DNA from: Methylocystis rosea
GTDB taxonomy: Bacteria > Pseudomonadota > Alphaproteobacteria > Rhizobiales > Beijerinckiaceae
DNA: 64,000 bases
NCBI RefSeq assembly: GCF_003855495.1
Contig: NZ_CP034086.1
Location: 496,001 to 560,000, forward strand
Direction: 5' to 3'
Shown here: positions 26,705 through 35,648 of the stretch, one piece after another
Layout: each line of letters opens with the position of its first letter
Position numbering within the stretch: the first letter of the stretch is position 1
Notes under the pieces: model-generated
The model's database searches: none
Seen by the model: only the letters and a program-made list of their open reading frames with translations
Told to the model about the DNA's origin: nothing
Translations under genes and position numbers: made by a program

Positions 26705-27076
26705 ATGAAAATTAATGACGGGCTTAGCGGCTTTCGTCGCGCCAACGCCAAACGACTTCGCGCCAATGCGACCAGCGCCGAAGATCGCCTGTGGCGCGCG
26801 CTCGACCGTGTGCCGCTCGACAAGACTCATTTTCGGCGTCAGGCGCCGGTCGGTCCGTATGTCGTCGATTTCGTCTCGCTGCGCGCCCGGCTTGTGATCG
26901 AACTCGACGGACCGTCGCATACGGAACCAGGCGCAGCGGCGAAAGACGCGCGCCGCACGGCTTGGCTGGAGAACGAGGGCTACCGTGTTCTTCGATTCTG
27001 GAACGCAGACGTTTTCGACAATATCGATGGCGTGTTGGAGACGATCCATGCGGCGCTTTACCGACCCTCCCCTTGA
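26705..27076 (+). CDS. DUF559 domain endonuclease-like protein
   Basis: A 123-aa protein of the DUF559 family, related to Vsr-type very-short-patch endonucleases and the PD-(D/E)XK fold. Candidate active-site residues are D55, E67, D69 and H72 (VVDFVSLRARLVIELDGPSH), and the C-terminal GYRVLRFWNADVF segment is diagnostic. The N-terminal LRANATSAEDRLWRAL helix is also family-typical. The last four residues (RPSP) and the stop codon are encoded by the first arm of the repeat at 27063, and the ATG lies 33 bases after the left repeat. It is on the opposite strand to both neighbours. Biochemical function is not established for the family. Confidence 0.85.
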   Translation: MKINDGLSGFRRANAKRLRANATSAEDRLWRALDRVPLDKTHFRRQAPVGPYVVDFVSLRARLVIELDGPSHTEPGAAAKDARRTAWLENEGYRVLRFWNADVFDNIDGVLETIHAALYRPSP

Positions 27077-27237
27077 GGGGGAGGGTCGGCGCGCAGCGCC
27101 GGGGTGGGGTGGAGACGCATCGTAAAGGATCGTCGTTAAGCGGACGGCTCGACGCACGCCTGTTGACGGATTCATCCCGGTTATCACCCCACCCCGCATT
27201 GCTGCGCAATGCGACCCTCCCCCTCAAGGGGAGGGTG
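27063..27237. repeat. Right copy of the CCCTCCCC repeat pair flanking DUF559
   Basis: Same layout as the left copy: ACCCTCCCC hairpin, GGCGCGCAGCGCC hairpin, GGGGTGGGGTG tail, a spacer of different sequence, then the inverted unit with the GCATTGCTGCGCAATGC hairpin. The two copies are direct repeats of a composite inverted pair. The stop codon of the DUF559 gene is in its first arm, and the MBL gene ends 19 bases beyond it. Confidence 0.8.
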
Positions 27238-27255
27238 AAGTTACGCCCTTCGCCA

Positions 27256-27999
27256 TCAAGGGGAACGCGGATGCCCGCTCTTCGCTGCAAGCGCCGCGTC
27301 ATAGAAATCCGCCAGCTGCGAGAGCAGGGCGGCGCAGTCGCCTTCAAAACTCGAGCCATGCATCACGGCGAGGCGACGCGGTTCGAGCGCCGCGAGCATG
27401 CGAATCGTCGGGCCTGTCATCGGCGTCAGCGACGTGGCCTGAAAGGCGTTCTCCGCCGTCATCGCGGCTTCAAGCACGCGCTCGGTCGTGATGGCCGGCC
27501 CTTGACCGATTTGCGTGAGGAGATCGCCGCAAAAGAGGGTGCGGGTCGTCTCCTCATAGATCAGACCCGATTCCCACGCATGCGGCACATGCGGCGTATC
27601 GATGTAGCGCACGCGCCTTCCGCCGATGTCCAAGATTTCGCCGTCGGCGAGGGCGCGCGGCGGCCGGTCGGCGAGATCGTTCAGCGACACCATGCAGGCC
27701 GTCTGTCCATGAACCACTTGCGCCTGCGGCGCCGCGGCGAGCCAAAGGTTCATCGCGCCGCATTCGTCGGCTTCGACATGGCCGAAGGAAATCCAGCGCA
27801 GCCGTTCGATCGGCATGATCGCGGCCAAGGCCTTCGATACGCATGGAAACAGCGAACGCGGCCCGCAGTGAAACAACAGCGGCTCGTCGGCGTCGATGAG
27901 GAACTGGTTGAAGGTGAAACCTGCCGGCGCCGCGATCTCCGGCGCGAAGGTGGAAAAGCGGTAGATGCGCTCGGCGATTTCATCGACCTTCGTTTCCAT
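27256..27999 (-). CDS. Flavodiiron-type MBL-fold metallo-hydrolase
   Basis: A 247-aa metallo-beta-lactamase fold protein of the oxygen-binding (ODP/flavodiiron-like) subgroup. The metal ligands follow the HxExD pattern: H74, E76 and D78 in GHVEADECG, with H137/H140 in DTPHVPHAW, D159 in FCGDL and a later histidine in VMHGSSFEGD. There is no flavodoxin or rubredoxin domain, so it resembles stand-alone domains proposed to bind or sense oxygen or nitric oxide. The ATG start gives METKVDEIAERIYRF. It follows the alpha/beta hydrolase gene on the same strand with a 15-base gap. Confidence 0.85.
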   Translation of the reverse strand: METKVDEIAERIYRFSTFAPEIAAPAGFTFNQFLIDADEPLLFHCGPRSLFPCVSKALAAIMPIERLRWISFGHVEADECGAMNLWLAAAPQAQVVHGQTACMVSLNDLADRPPRALADGEILDIGGRRVRYIDTPHVPHAWESGLIYEETTRTLFCGDLLTQIGQGPAITTERVLEAAMTAENAFQATSLTPMTGPTIRMLAALEPRRLAVMHGSSFEGDCAALLSQLADFYDAALAAKSGHPRSP

Positions 28000-28014
28000 T
28001 TCACCCCCTGACGC

Positions 28015-29565
28015 TCATGGCGAAGCGGCTGCTTTCGCGTCTTCCGCCGCAGCGACGGCGACGCTGCGCTCGCCCGGCTTCAGCGCCTTGATCTGATACT
28101 CTTCACACATGGCGCTCAATGCGCCGAGACCGCCATAGAGCTTTTCCGCGTCGCCATAACCAATCGCGGCGAAACGATAAATCAGCTCGCGCACCAGGCT
28201 AGGCTTCAGGAAATAGCCGGAGTGAACGTCAACCTCGCCTCTGACATAGACCCACAGCAGGCGCAGATGTCCAAGCCAGGACAGATTCGGCGGCGCGCCG
28301 GGCGCAGCGTTCGTCACCACCCCGCGCCCCTCGGCGTCGATGCTGTCGGTGCAGTCGAAATAGGTCAGCCTCTGCGCGAATGACTCCTCCGACTGCACGG
28401 CGTCGAGTTCAGCGTAAAGCTCGTAAAGGGTGCGCGCGCCGACGCGCAGATTGCCGAGCGTCAGTTGTTCGGAAAGTCCCCAGCCGGTCAGCACGCCGAC
28501 ATTGCCTAGGCGATAGCCGAAGCTGCGGCTCTTCGTCGGCAACGAGAAAAAATTCGCCGTCGTCGAAATGTTGCGCAGGACTTCGTCGCCTTCATTGGAG
28601 AAAAGATGGGCTTCCTGAAAGCGGATCAACGACGAATGCAGCGCATTGCTGCGGCCCAACAGCAGCACTTCCGAGGGAATATCGGGCGAGACGAGAACCA
28701 GGCGGCGCAATATAAAATTCTTTCCAATCTTCGATCTGAGCTCGCGCCGCCTGCGCTCCTCTTCGCTTCCGAGCGTCTCCGGGCCGTGGCGCATGGCGGC
28801 GATCGCGAGTGGGGAAAACACGTCGGAGAGAATGCGCACGGCGTTGGTGACGACGAAGCCGCCCATGCTGTGGCCGATAAAGGACAGTTCGACCCTTCCG
28901 CGAAGATCCTCGGGCTCATCGTTCGGCCGTTTGGGAAGCCTGTCGTCGATCTCGCGAATAAGATTGACGAGGTCGGGCACGCCGTAATTCGTCGCTCGAA
29001 AGCCGTCACGAAAATAGACGATTAGCCGCAAGCCAAAAAGGGTAAGGGGAATGACGGCCATCGCCGCAGTCACAGCCGTTACGACAACGCGCGTGAGCTT
29101 CCACCAGTCGCAAATCTCGAAAGAGAAGTTCACGAGATATACGGCGGCGAGCGAGACGAAGAGAATGCCGAGGAGAAATAATGGCGCGGCGTTCAAACCG
29201 CTTCGCCAAGGGGTTCCCATCGCTTCCGACGGCCAACGATAACCGATGCAAACGAGGCCGCGATTCTTGAGCTCGTCGTCGTCGTTCAACGCGATGAACG
29301 ATTCTTTGAAAGTTTCGAGAACTTTCTTTCGAGGCGTGTTGAAGCCGTGGACGGTAATCAGGAGTTTAGGGTTCTCCTGTTTGGCCAATACATTGACGAT
29401 CTTTTCGATGTCCGAAGGCTCGCAATTTTCAGGAGTTGAGGGCGCACTTTCCTTGTCGTCGATATTATCGGGCGCTGTGCTTTCGACGAAGAAAGCGGGC
29501 GTGAAAGCTCTGGCGGCAGGTGGAGGGGCGACCTCGTACACCGCTAATTGTTTGTCGTGCGCCAT
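28015..29565 (-). CDS. Membrane-embedded alpha/beta hydrolase
   Basis: A 516-aa protein with an alpha/beta hydrolase fold interrupted by membrane segments. The first strand and oxyanion region are LLITVHGFNTPRKK near residue 75; the nucleophile motif GHSMGG is at residues 231-236, making Ser233 the likely nucleophile. Between them lie two hydrophobic helices (APLFLLGILFVSLAAVYLV and VVVTAVTAAMAVIPLTLFG). A conserved-looking block with LVLVSPDIPSEVLL follows. The start at 29565 has a GGAG site. I recognise the fold (DUF900-like) but not a substrate. Co-transcription with the flavodiiron-type gene downstream is likely from the 15-base gap. Confidence 0.75.
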   Translation of the reverse strand: MAHDKQLAVYEVAPPPAARAFTPAFFVESTAPDNIDDKESAPSTPENCEPSDIEKIVNVLAKQENPKLLITVHGFNTPRKKVLETFKESFIALNDDDELKNRGLVCIGYRWPSEAMGTPWRSGLNAAPLFLLGILFVSLAAVYLVNFSFEICDWWKLTRVVVTAVTAAMAVIPLTLFGLRLIVYFRDGFRATNYGVPDLVNLIREIDDRLPKRPNDEPEDLRGRVELSFIGHSMGGFVVTNAVRILSDVFSPLAIAAMRHGPETLGSEEERRRRELRSKIGKNFILRRLVLVSPDIPSEVLLLGRSNALHSSLIRFQEAHLFSNEGDEVLRNISTTANFFSLPTKSRSFGYRLGNVGVLTGWGLSEQLTLGNLRVGARTLYELYAELDAVQSEESFAQRLTYFDCTDSIDAEGRGVVTNAAPGAPPNLSWLGHLRLLWVYVRGEVDVHSGYFLKPSLVRELIYRFAAIGYGDAEKLYGGLGALSAMCEEYQIKALKPGERSVAVAAAEDAKAAASP

Positions 29566-29759
29566 GGATGAGCTCCAATTTTTTCGGTTGAGCAAAAATC
29601 CTTAAGTGAGTATTTAGCCGGGGCGCGAGCATGCCTCAGCGTCGCCTGTGCGACAAGCGCAAGCCTCGTCTGCCTTTTTTGTGAATTCCCTGTGTCGGCC
29701 ACGCGAATGCGCGTGCGCCGAACCGACCCACCCTGTCCCGAATCGCGCTAAGATCGCTC

Positions 29760-31775
29760 ATGGCATCAAAACCCGATCTTTTCAGCGGCGCGCCGCGCAA
29801 GGCGCCCGCGTCGAAACCCGCCCCAAAGCGCGGGCCGGCGGAATATTCCGCCGCCTCGATCGAAGTGCTGGAGGGGCTCGAGCCCGTCCGCCGGCGCCCC
29901 GGCATGTATATCGGCGGCACCGACGAGGCGGCGATGCATCACCTCTTCGCCGAGGTGCTGGACAACGCCATGGACGAGGCCGTGGCCGGCCATGCGACCT
30001 TCATCGAAGTGACGCTGGAAACAGAGGGCTGGCTCACGGTGATCGACAACGGCCGCGGCATTCCGGTCGAGTCCCATCCGAAATTTCCCAAGAAGTCGGC
30101 GTTGGAAGTTGTGATGACCACGCTCCACGCGGGCGGCAAGTTCGATTCCGGCGCCTATCAGACCTCCGGCGGCCTGCACGGGGTCGGCGTCTCGGTCGTC
30201 AATGCGCTGTCCGAAAAGCTTGAAGTCGAAGTGGCGATCGCCGGCCAGCTTTACGGACAGGAGTTTTCACGGGGCCTGCCGCTCGGCAAGCTCAAGACGC
30301 TTGGCCGCGTCAACAATCGGCGCGGCACCAAGGTGCGCTTCAAGCCCGACGCGCGGATTTTCGGCGCCGACGCGCATTGGAAGCCGGCGCGGCTCTTCCG
30401 CATGTCGCGCTCCAAGGCCTATCTCTTCGGCGGGGTCGAAATCCGCTGGCGCTGCGATCCTTCGCTGATCGACCCCGGCGCCGATACGCCGCCTGAGGCG
30501 GTGCTGCGCTTTCCCGGCGGCCTGAAGGATTATCTGGCGCGCGAAATCCATGGGAAGGAACTCGTCGCCGATCAGCCCTTCGTCGGCAAGATCACCCGCG
30601 AAGGCGGCCATGGCTCGCTGGAATGGGCGGTCTCCTGGCTCGCCGAGGATGACGGCTTCGTCCACTCCTATTGCAACACGATTCCGACGCCGGACGGCGG
30701 CACGCATGAGGCTGGGTTTCGCGCCGCGCTCCTGAAGGCGCTCAAGGATCACGCCGAGCGGGTCGGACAGGCGAAGCGCGCCAAGGACATCGGCGCCGAT
30801 GATCTCATGGGCCAGTCGGCCGCGATGATCTCCGTCTTCATTCGCGAGCCGGAGTTTCAGGGCCAGAACAAAAGCCGGCTGATGAGCGCCGAGGCGGCCC
30901 GCATCGTCGAAAGCGCGGTGCGCGACGCCTTCGACCATTGGCTTGCCGGCGCCCCCTCGCAGGCCAATAAGCTCTTGGATTTCGCCGTGGAGCGCGCCGA
31001 GGAGCGCCTGCGCCGCCGCGCCGAGAAGGACATCGCCCGCAAGACCGCGACCCGCAAGCTCCGGCTGCCCGGCAAGCTCGTCGACTGCACCAATAATTCG
31101 GCGCAGGGCTCTGAGCTGTTCATCGTCGAAGGCGACTCCGCCGGCGGCTCGGCGAAGGAGGCGCGCAACCGCACGACGCAAGCCATTTTGCCGCTGCGTG
31201 GCAAGATTTTGAACGTCGCCTCGGCCACGAAGGACAAGCTCCTCGCCAATCAGCAGCTCGCCGATCTGACCCAGGCGCTCGGCTGCGGACTGGGGGCGCA
31301 TTACCGCGATGAGGATCTGCGCTACGAGAAAGTGATCGTGATGACCGACGCCGACGTCGACGGCGCGCACATCGCCTCGCTGCTCATCACCTTCTTCTAT
31401 CGGCAGATGCCGCGCCTCATCGAGAACGGCCATCTCTATCTGGCGCAGCCGCCGCTCTATAAGCTGACGCAGGGCGCGAAGACCGTCTATGCGCGCGACA
31501 ATGAACATCGCGACGAGTTGATCAGCAAGGAGCTGACCGGGAAGGGAAAAATCGAGACCGGCCGCTTCAAGGGGCTTGGCGAGATGAGCGCGGCTCAGCT
31601 CAAGGAAACGACGATGGACCCGAGCAAGCGCACGCTCCTCAAAGTCGTCGTCGAGCCGGAAGATCGCGAGGAGACAGCGGACTGCGTTGAGCGGCTGATG
31701 GGCAACAGGCCGGAAGCGCGCTTCGCCTTCATCCAGGAGCGCGCCGCGTTCGCGACGGAACTCGTGGACATCTAG
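29760..31775 (+). CDS. parE: DNA topoisomerase IV subunit B
   Basis: ATPase subunit of topoisomerase IV, which separates replicated chromosomes; 671 aa. The GHKL ATPase part has RRRPGMYIGGTDEAAMHHLF and the ATP-binding EVLDNAMDEA near residue 62, plus the glycine lid GGLHGVGVSVVNALS. The TOPRIM domain has LFIVEGDSAGGSAK and the DxD pair in VMTDADVDGAHI. The overall length and the AMHHLFAEVLDN-type region favour ParE over GyrB. It starts at ATG 29760, divergent from the hydrolase gene, and parC is not in the window. Confidence 0.95.
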   Translation: MASKPDLFSGAPRKAPASKPAPKRGPAEYSAASIEVLEGLEPVRRRPGMYIGGTDEAAMHHLFAEVLDNAMDEAVAGHATFIEVTLETEGWLTVIDNGRGIPVESHPKFPKKSALEVVMTTLHAGGKFDSGAYQTSGGLHGVGVSVVNALSEKLEVEVAIAGQLYGQEFSRGLPLGKLKTLGRVNNRRGTKVRFKPDARIFGADAHWKPARLFRMSRSKAYLFGGVEIRWRCDPSLIDPGADTPPEAVLRFPGGLKDYLAREIHGKELVADQPFVGKITREGGHGSLEWAVSWLAEDDGFVHSYCNTIPTPDGGTHEAGFRAALLKALKDHAERVGQAKRAKDIGADDLMGQSAAMISVFIREPEFQGQNKSRLMSAEAARIVESAVRDAFDHWLAGAPSQANKLLDFAVERAEERLRRRAEKDIARKTATRKLRLPGKLVDCTNNSAQGSELFIVEGDSAGGSAKEARNRTTQAILPLRGKILNVASATKDKLLANQQLADLTQALGCGLGAHYRDEDLRYEKVIVMTDADVDGAHIASLLITFFYRQMPRLIENGHLYLAQPPLYKLTQGAKTVYARDNEHRDELISKELTGKGKIETGRFKGLGEMSAAQLKETTMDPSKRTLLKVVVEPEDREETADCVERLMGNRPEARFAFIQERAAFATELVDI

Positions 31776-31800
31776 CTCAGGGCGATCGGGTGAAGAATTG

Positions 31801-31852
31801 TTTCCTCGTCCTTCGAGACGGCCTCTATGAGGCCTTCTCAGGATGAGGAAAC
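31801..31852. repeat. Palindromic repeat (CCTTCGAGACG type) after parE
   Basis: A single imperfect palindrome: TTTCCTC at one end pairs with GAGGAAA at the other, with GGCCTCTATGAGGCC as inner hairpin and the family's CCTTCGAGACG / CTCAGGATGAGG sequences. It is the same family as 14416-14535 and 58123-58234. Its terminal AGGATGAGG contains an ATG that opens the reading frame of the histidine kinase. Confidence 0.75.
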
Positions 31853-31923
31853 CCTTTGCCAAGCCCCTCGCGCCCGGACGCGTCTGGGAGTATGCTGCCG
31901 GCCTCCCAACAGACAGGCGCCGC

Positions 31924-32988
31924 GTGACCGACACGGAAATTCGCCCCACGAACGAGGATGCGCGCGACCCGCGGTCCTTCTGCGACGAGCAGGCCTTCGC
32001 CCTGGAGCGGATGCAGCTTGCGCTCGACGCCGGGCGCACCGGCATCTGGGACTGGAACCTCCTGACGGGCGAAGTCCATATCGACGAGCGCGTGCGCCGC
32101 TTGTGGGGCCTTCCAGAAGGCGTTCCGGCGAGTTTCGAGATTTTCCGCAGCGCGCTGCATCCGCAGGACAAGAAGCGTACGAAAGAGGCTGTCGGCGTCG
32201 CGCTCGATCCCACGCACGAGGGCGATTACGAGATCGAATATCGCGTCATCGGTCAGACCGACCGCATCGAACGCTGGGTCTCGGTGCGCGGCCGCACTTT
32301 TTTCGACGAAGGCCGCGCGGTCCGCATTCTCGGCACCGCGCGCGACATCACGCCGCGCAAGCAGCGCGAGCAGCATGTGCGCGTGCTCTTGCGCGAACTC
32401 GTGCATCGCTCGAAGAACCTGCTCGCCGTGGTGCAGGCGATGTCGCGGCAGACGGCCGCCGGTTCGCCCTCGGTCGAAGATTTTCAGCGCAAATTCGGCG
32501 CCCGCCTGCAGGCGCTGTCGATGGCGCATGATCTGCTCGTGTCGCAGGATTGGCGCGGCGCCTCGATGCGCGAATTGGTGCGCGCTCAGCTTGCCTATTG
32601 CATGGACGTGCCGCAGGGCGACGTGTCGTCGCGCGCGACGATCGATGGCCCGAAAATCATGCTGAAGCCGGAGGCGGCGCAGAACATCGGCCTCGCTTTG
32701 CATGAACTCGCCACGAACGCGCTAAGCTTTGGCGGCCTGTCACGGCCGGACGGCGCCGTCTCGCTGACATGGCGCTTCGAAGACGGGCGGCTCAATATCG
32801 AATGGCGCGAGAGCGGCGGCCCGGCGGTGGCGATGCCACCGCGCGAAGGCTTCGGCCATAAGGTCATCAAGCGACTCGTCGCGCAGGCGCTGGATGGGAC
32901 GGCGACGCTCAACTTTCCGCCCGACGGATTGATCTGGACTTTGTCGATCCCGGCGAGCTACGCGACCGTCAGGGACGAGCAGGGCTGA
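31924..32988 (+). CDS. HWE-family sensor histidine kinase with PAS domain
   Basis: A 354-aa (from GTG 31924) cytoplasmic sensor kinase. An N-terminal PAS domain (LDAGRTGIWDWNLLTGEVHIDERV to ARDITPRK, roughly residues 30-145) precedes the HWE kinase core. The phospho-accepting histidine is in LVHRSKNLLAVVQAM, the N-box in ALHELATNALSFG and the WxE motif in IEWRESGGP. HWE kinases signal through response regulators or anti-anti-sigma pathways in alphaproteobacteria. No transmembrane helix or cognate regulator is adjacent. The reading frame is open upstream to an ATG at 31843 inside a palindromic repeat, so the true start is uncertain. Confidence 0.85.
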   Translation: MTDTEIRPTNEDARDPRSFCDEQAFALERMQLALDAGRTGIWDWNLLTGEVHIDERVRRLWGLPEGVPASFEIFRSALHPQDKKRTKEAVGVALDPTHEGDYEIEYRVIGQTDRIERWVSVRGRTFFDEGRAVRILGTARDITPRKQREQHVRVLLRELVHRSKNLLAVVQAMSRQTAAGSPSVEDFQRKFGARLQALSMAHDLLVSQDWRGASMRELVRAQLAYCMDVPQGDVSSRATIDGPKIMLKPEAAQNIGLALHELATNALSFGGLSRPDGAVSLTWRFEDGRLNIEWRESGGPAVAMPPREGFGHKVIKRLVAQALDGTATLNFPPDGLIWTLSIPASYATVRDEQG

Positions 32989-33009
32989 TCGGCTGCGGGT
33001 CTATCCAGC

Positions 33010-33423
33010 TCAGCCCAGCAGATCGATCAGCGGTCCAATCAGCGGCGCGTCGGCGGGCGGCATCGGATAGTTGCGCAGATCGCGGGCGCGCGCCCATTTC
33101 ACCGCTTGGCCTTCCGTCGGCGAAATAATGCCCTCCCACTTACGGCAGACGTAAAGCGGCATCAGAAGATGGAAGTCGTCGTAGGCGTGGCTCGCGAAAG
33201 TTAGCGGCGCGAGGCAGGGCGTGCAGACCCGCACGCCGAGTTCTTCTTCGAGTTCGCGCGCGAGAGCGTCTTCCGGCCGCTCGCCGGGATCTAGCTTGCC
33301 GCCGGGAAACTCCCACAGACCGGCGAGCTGCTTGCCTTCGGGACGTTGCGCGATCAGCACGCGATTGTCGGCGTCAATGAGCGCCGCCGCCACGACGAGC
33401 AATAGAGTCACAGGCGCGCTCAA
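33010..33423 (-). CDS. mutT: 8-oxo-dGTP diphosphatase (MutT family)
   Basis: A 137-aa Nudix hydrolase that removes oxidised dGTP from the nucleotide pool. The Nudix box is complete at residues 41-63 (GGKLDPGERPEDALARELEEE). The preceding LIAQRPEGKQLAGLWEFPGG is diagnostic of MutT itself. The start is a TTG at 33423 overlapping the stop of the upstream lipoprotein gene; a GTG four codons later is an alternative. In many alphaproteobacteria mutT follows argJ with an acetyltransferase between; here a lipoprotein occupies that position. Confidence 0.9.
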   Translation of the reverse strand: MSAPVTLLLVVAAALIDADNRVLIAQRPEGKQLAGLWEFPGGKLDPGERPEDALARELEEELGVRVCTPCLAPLTFASHAYDDFHLLMPLYVCRKWEGIISPTEGQAVKWARARDLRNYPMPPADAPLIGPLIDLLG

Positions 33424-33941
33424 TTGCCGGAGAGAACGACTTTCACCGGGCCGTTTTCCTTGCCGGTGAGCGTCACTTCTTCATACATCGCGCCGCCTTC
33501 AGGCGTGGGCGCATCCTTCGGCTTCCAGATGAGCTGAGTGGTGAGATAATAGCGTCCGGGGGCGACATTTTCGAAGGTGAATCGCCCATTCGACTCCGTC
33601 GTCGTCGTGCGGGTCAAAGAGGCGTATTGCGTGTCTGGCTCGACTTTCGGGATTGACGCGGCCGGCAGGAATTTCACCGAGCCGTAAAAATTCTTGATGC
33701 GGGTCTGCGCATAGGTCGTGGCCGGTATCAGCCTCACGGTTTCGCCGGCGGCGTAGCGCACATTCGATTGCCCCGAGCCATCGCGCAGAAAGGCCTGTCC
33801 GGCGATGACGCCCCTGCCGGGCGCTCTGATGTAATTGGCCTGCGACGGATCGAAGCCGACGCCCGGCGACGGACCGCGCGCGGCGTTGCAGGCTGAAAGC
33901 AGGGCGAGCGGCGCCACGAAGAGAAGCTTGACGCAACGCAT
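33420..33941 (-). CDS. Putative lipoprotein with a beta-sandwich-like domain
   Basis: A 173-aa lipoprotein: MRCVKLLFVAPLALLSAC provides a signal peptide and an LSAC lipobox. The C-terminal half (TTTTESNGRFTFENVAPGRYYL) resembles carboxypeptidase-regulatory-like beta sandwiches found in envelope proteins. An upstream in-frame methionine is less likely than 33941. The function is unknown. Its stop overlaps the mutT start by three bases (TTGA), so the genes are translationally coupled even though their jobs look unrelated. Confidence 0.65.
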   Translation of the reverse strand: MRCVKLLFVAPLALLSACNAARGPSPGVGFDPSQANYIRAPGRGVIAGQAFLRDGSGQSNVRYAAGETVRLIPATTYAQTRIKNFYGSVKFLPAASIPKVEPDTQYASLTRTTTTESNGRFTFENVAPGRYYLTTQLIWKPKDAPTPEGGAMYEEVTLTGKENGPVKVVLSGN

Positions 33942-34114
33942 GACAATAACGCTCCACGAGAACGCAGATCGCACACTTTGACCGGCGCCGACGAGGCACG
34001 CCCCCGGATCAGACCGGCGAGGCGGCTTCGGCGGCGATCAAATAGTCTAGCACGTCATGCATCGTTCTGACGACTGCGACGCCCAGCGACCGCTCGGCCG
34101 CCGTCGCTGGCGCT

Positions 34115-34148
34115 GATCGGGCGCCATGATGGTCATGGCGCCCCGATC
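34115..34148. repeat. Inverted repeat downstream of argJ
   Basis: GATCGGGCGCCATGA is followed by TGG and the complementary TCATGGCGCCCCGATC, with one extra C in the right arm. It lies eight bases beyond the argJ stop on the transcribed strand. There is no T-run on either side, so it may be a 3'-end stabilising stem instead of a terminator. Confidence 0.55.
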
Positions 34149-34155
34149 TGACGGA

Positions 34156-35403
34156 TCAGCTCCTGTAATCGCCGTTGATCGCGACATAGTCCTTGGTGAG
34201 ATCGCAGGTCCACACGGTCGCAGCGCCTTTGCCGAGTCCAAGATCGACGTTGATGACGATGTCATCGCGTTTCATGATCTGCGAAACTTCCGCTTCGTCA
34301 TAGTCGGGGTCGCGCACCCCCTTGTGGGCGACGCGCACGCCGCCGAACCAGATCGCGAGCCTGTCGCGATCGGCCTTCTCGCCAGCCTTGCCGACGGCCA
34401 TGACGATGCGGCCCCAATTGGCGTCCTCGCCGGCGATCGCCGTCTTCACAAGCGGCGAATTGGCGATGGAGAAGGCGACGCGCTTCGCCGCCTTGGCGCT
34501 ATCGGCGCCCGTCACCGTCACTTCAACGAATTTGCGCGCGCCTTCGCCGTCCTTCACCACTTGATGGGCGAGATCGAGCAGCACGGCGTCGAGCGCGCGC
34601 TTGAACTCAATGAGCCGCTTGTCGCGCGCCTTTTCGATCTTCGGCGCGCCTCGCGTCTTCGCCGCGCCTGTCGCAAAGAGCAGCAGCGTGTCGGACGTCG
34701 ACGTGTCGCCGTCGACCGTGATGGCGTTGAAACTGCCCTTTACGCCGCTCTCAAGCAGCGCCTGCAGCGCCTCGGCGCCGATGACGGCGTCGGTGAAGAC
34801 GAAGGCGAGCATCGTCGCCATATCCGGCGCGATCATGCCCGCGCCCTTGGCGAAGCCGCCGATCGTCACTTCGACGCCGGCGATCGTCGTCGTCCGAGTG
34901 GAGAGCTTCGGATAGGTGTCGGTCGTCATGATGGCGCGCGCGGCGTCCAGCCAGCCGTCGGGCCGCGCCTCCTGCGCGAGGCTCTCCAGCACGCCGTCGA
35001 ATTTATGGGCGTCGAGCGGTTCGCCGATGACCCCCGTGGACGCCAGAAAAATCTGCCGTTCGGGCGCGCCGGTCGCCGCGGCGGCGAGCTTCGCCGAGAA
35101 TTTGACCGCCTGTGCGCCGGTCTTGCCGGTGAAGGCGTTGGCGTTTCCGGAATTGACGAGCAGCGCGCGCGCCTTGCCGCCTTTGAGCCGGTCGCGGCAC
35201 CAGTCCACTGGCGCCGAGGGACATTTGGATTTGGTGAAGACGCCCGCGACCGTCGTTCCCGAATCGAGCAACGCCAGCATCACATCGGTGCGTCCGGCGT
35301 AGCGCACGCCCGCGGCGCCGACGGCGAAGCGAACGCCTTCGAGCGGCGGGATTTCGGGCGCGGATGTCGGCGCGAGCGGCGAAACGGGAGCGTCGTGAGC
35401 CAT
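34156..35403 (-). CDS. argJ: Glutamate N-acetyltransferase / amino-acid acetyltransferase
   Basis: A 415-aa ornithine acetyltransferase that recycles the acetyl group of N-acetylornithine to glutamate in the cyclic arginine pathway. The protein cleaves itself before a catalytic threonine, here T197 in [16 protein letters not shown]. Other family blocks are [16 protein letters not shown] near residue 82, [12 protein letters not shown], and the C-terminal sequence ending AINGDYRS. The ATG start gives [12 protein letters not shown]. Whether it also uses acetyl-CoA (bifunctional form) cannot be told from sequence by eye. The PPIase gene lies upstream on the same strand with a 245-base gap. Confidence 0.95.
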   Translation of the reverse strand: MAHDAPVSPLAPTSAPEIPPLEGVRFAVGAAGVRYAGRTDVMLALLDSGTTVAGVFTKSKCPSAPVDWCRDRLKGGKARALLVNSGNANAFTGKTGAQAVKFSAKLAAAATGAPERQIFLASTGVIGEPLDAHKFDGVLESLAQEARPDGWLDAARAIMTTDTYPKLSTRTTTIAGVEVTIGGFAKGAGMIAPDMATMLAFVFTDAVIGAEALQALLESGVKGSFNAITVDGDTSTSDTLLLFATGAAKTRGAPKIEKARDKRLIEFKRALDAVLLDLAHQVVKDGEGARKFVEVTVTGADSAKAAKRVAFSIANSPLVKTAIAGEDANWGRIVMAVGKAGEKADRDRLAIWFGGVRVAHKGVRDPDYDEAEVSQIMKRDDIVINVDLGLGKGAATVWTCDLTKDYVAINGDYRS

Positions 35404-35648
35404 TTTCAGCCCTGAGAGTCGGAGTTGATCTGCGCGGTTTGGACCCTGCGCGAGTCGCGCGTCAAGGCTGTGACTGGCGGCGGACCTGCTTTGTCACCTC
35501 GCCCATCGAGGAATCATGTCGCACGAGATGGGCCGTAAGTGGGGGAGGGACCGGCCTCGCTGCTGCGTGGGCCAGCCCATATTCAGGATCTGCTGCTCTG
35601 TCCGTCCAAGTGGCCTGCCCTCAGAAAGGGTGAGGACGCCTGGGCGCT

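Noticed and set aside
26429..27199. Upstream extension of the binding-protein gene
   Set aside because: It runs through palindromic repeats and antisense of the DUF559 gene; the signal peptide and ATG at 26428 define the real start.
34115..34148. Inverted repeat as a Rho-independent terminator of argJ
   Set aside because: There is no T-run after either arm, so it is listed only as a repeat.
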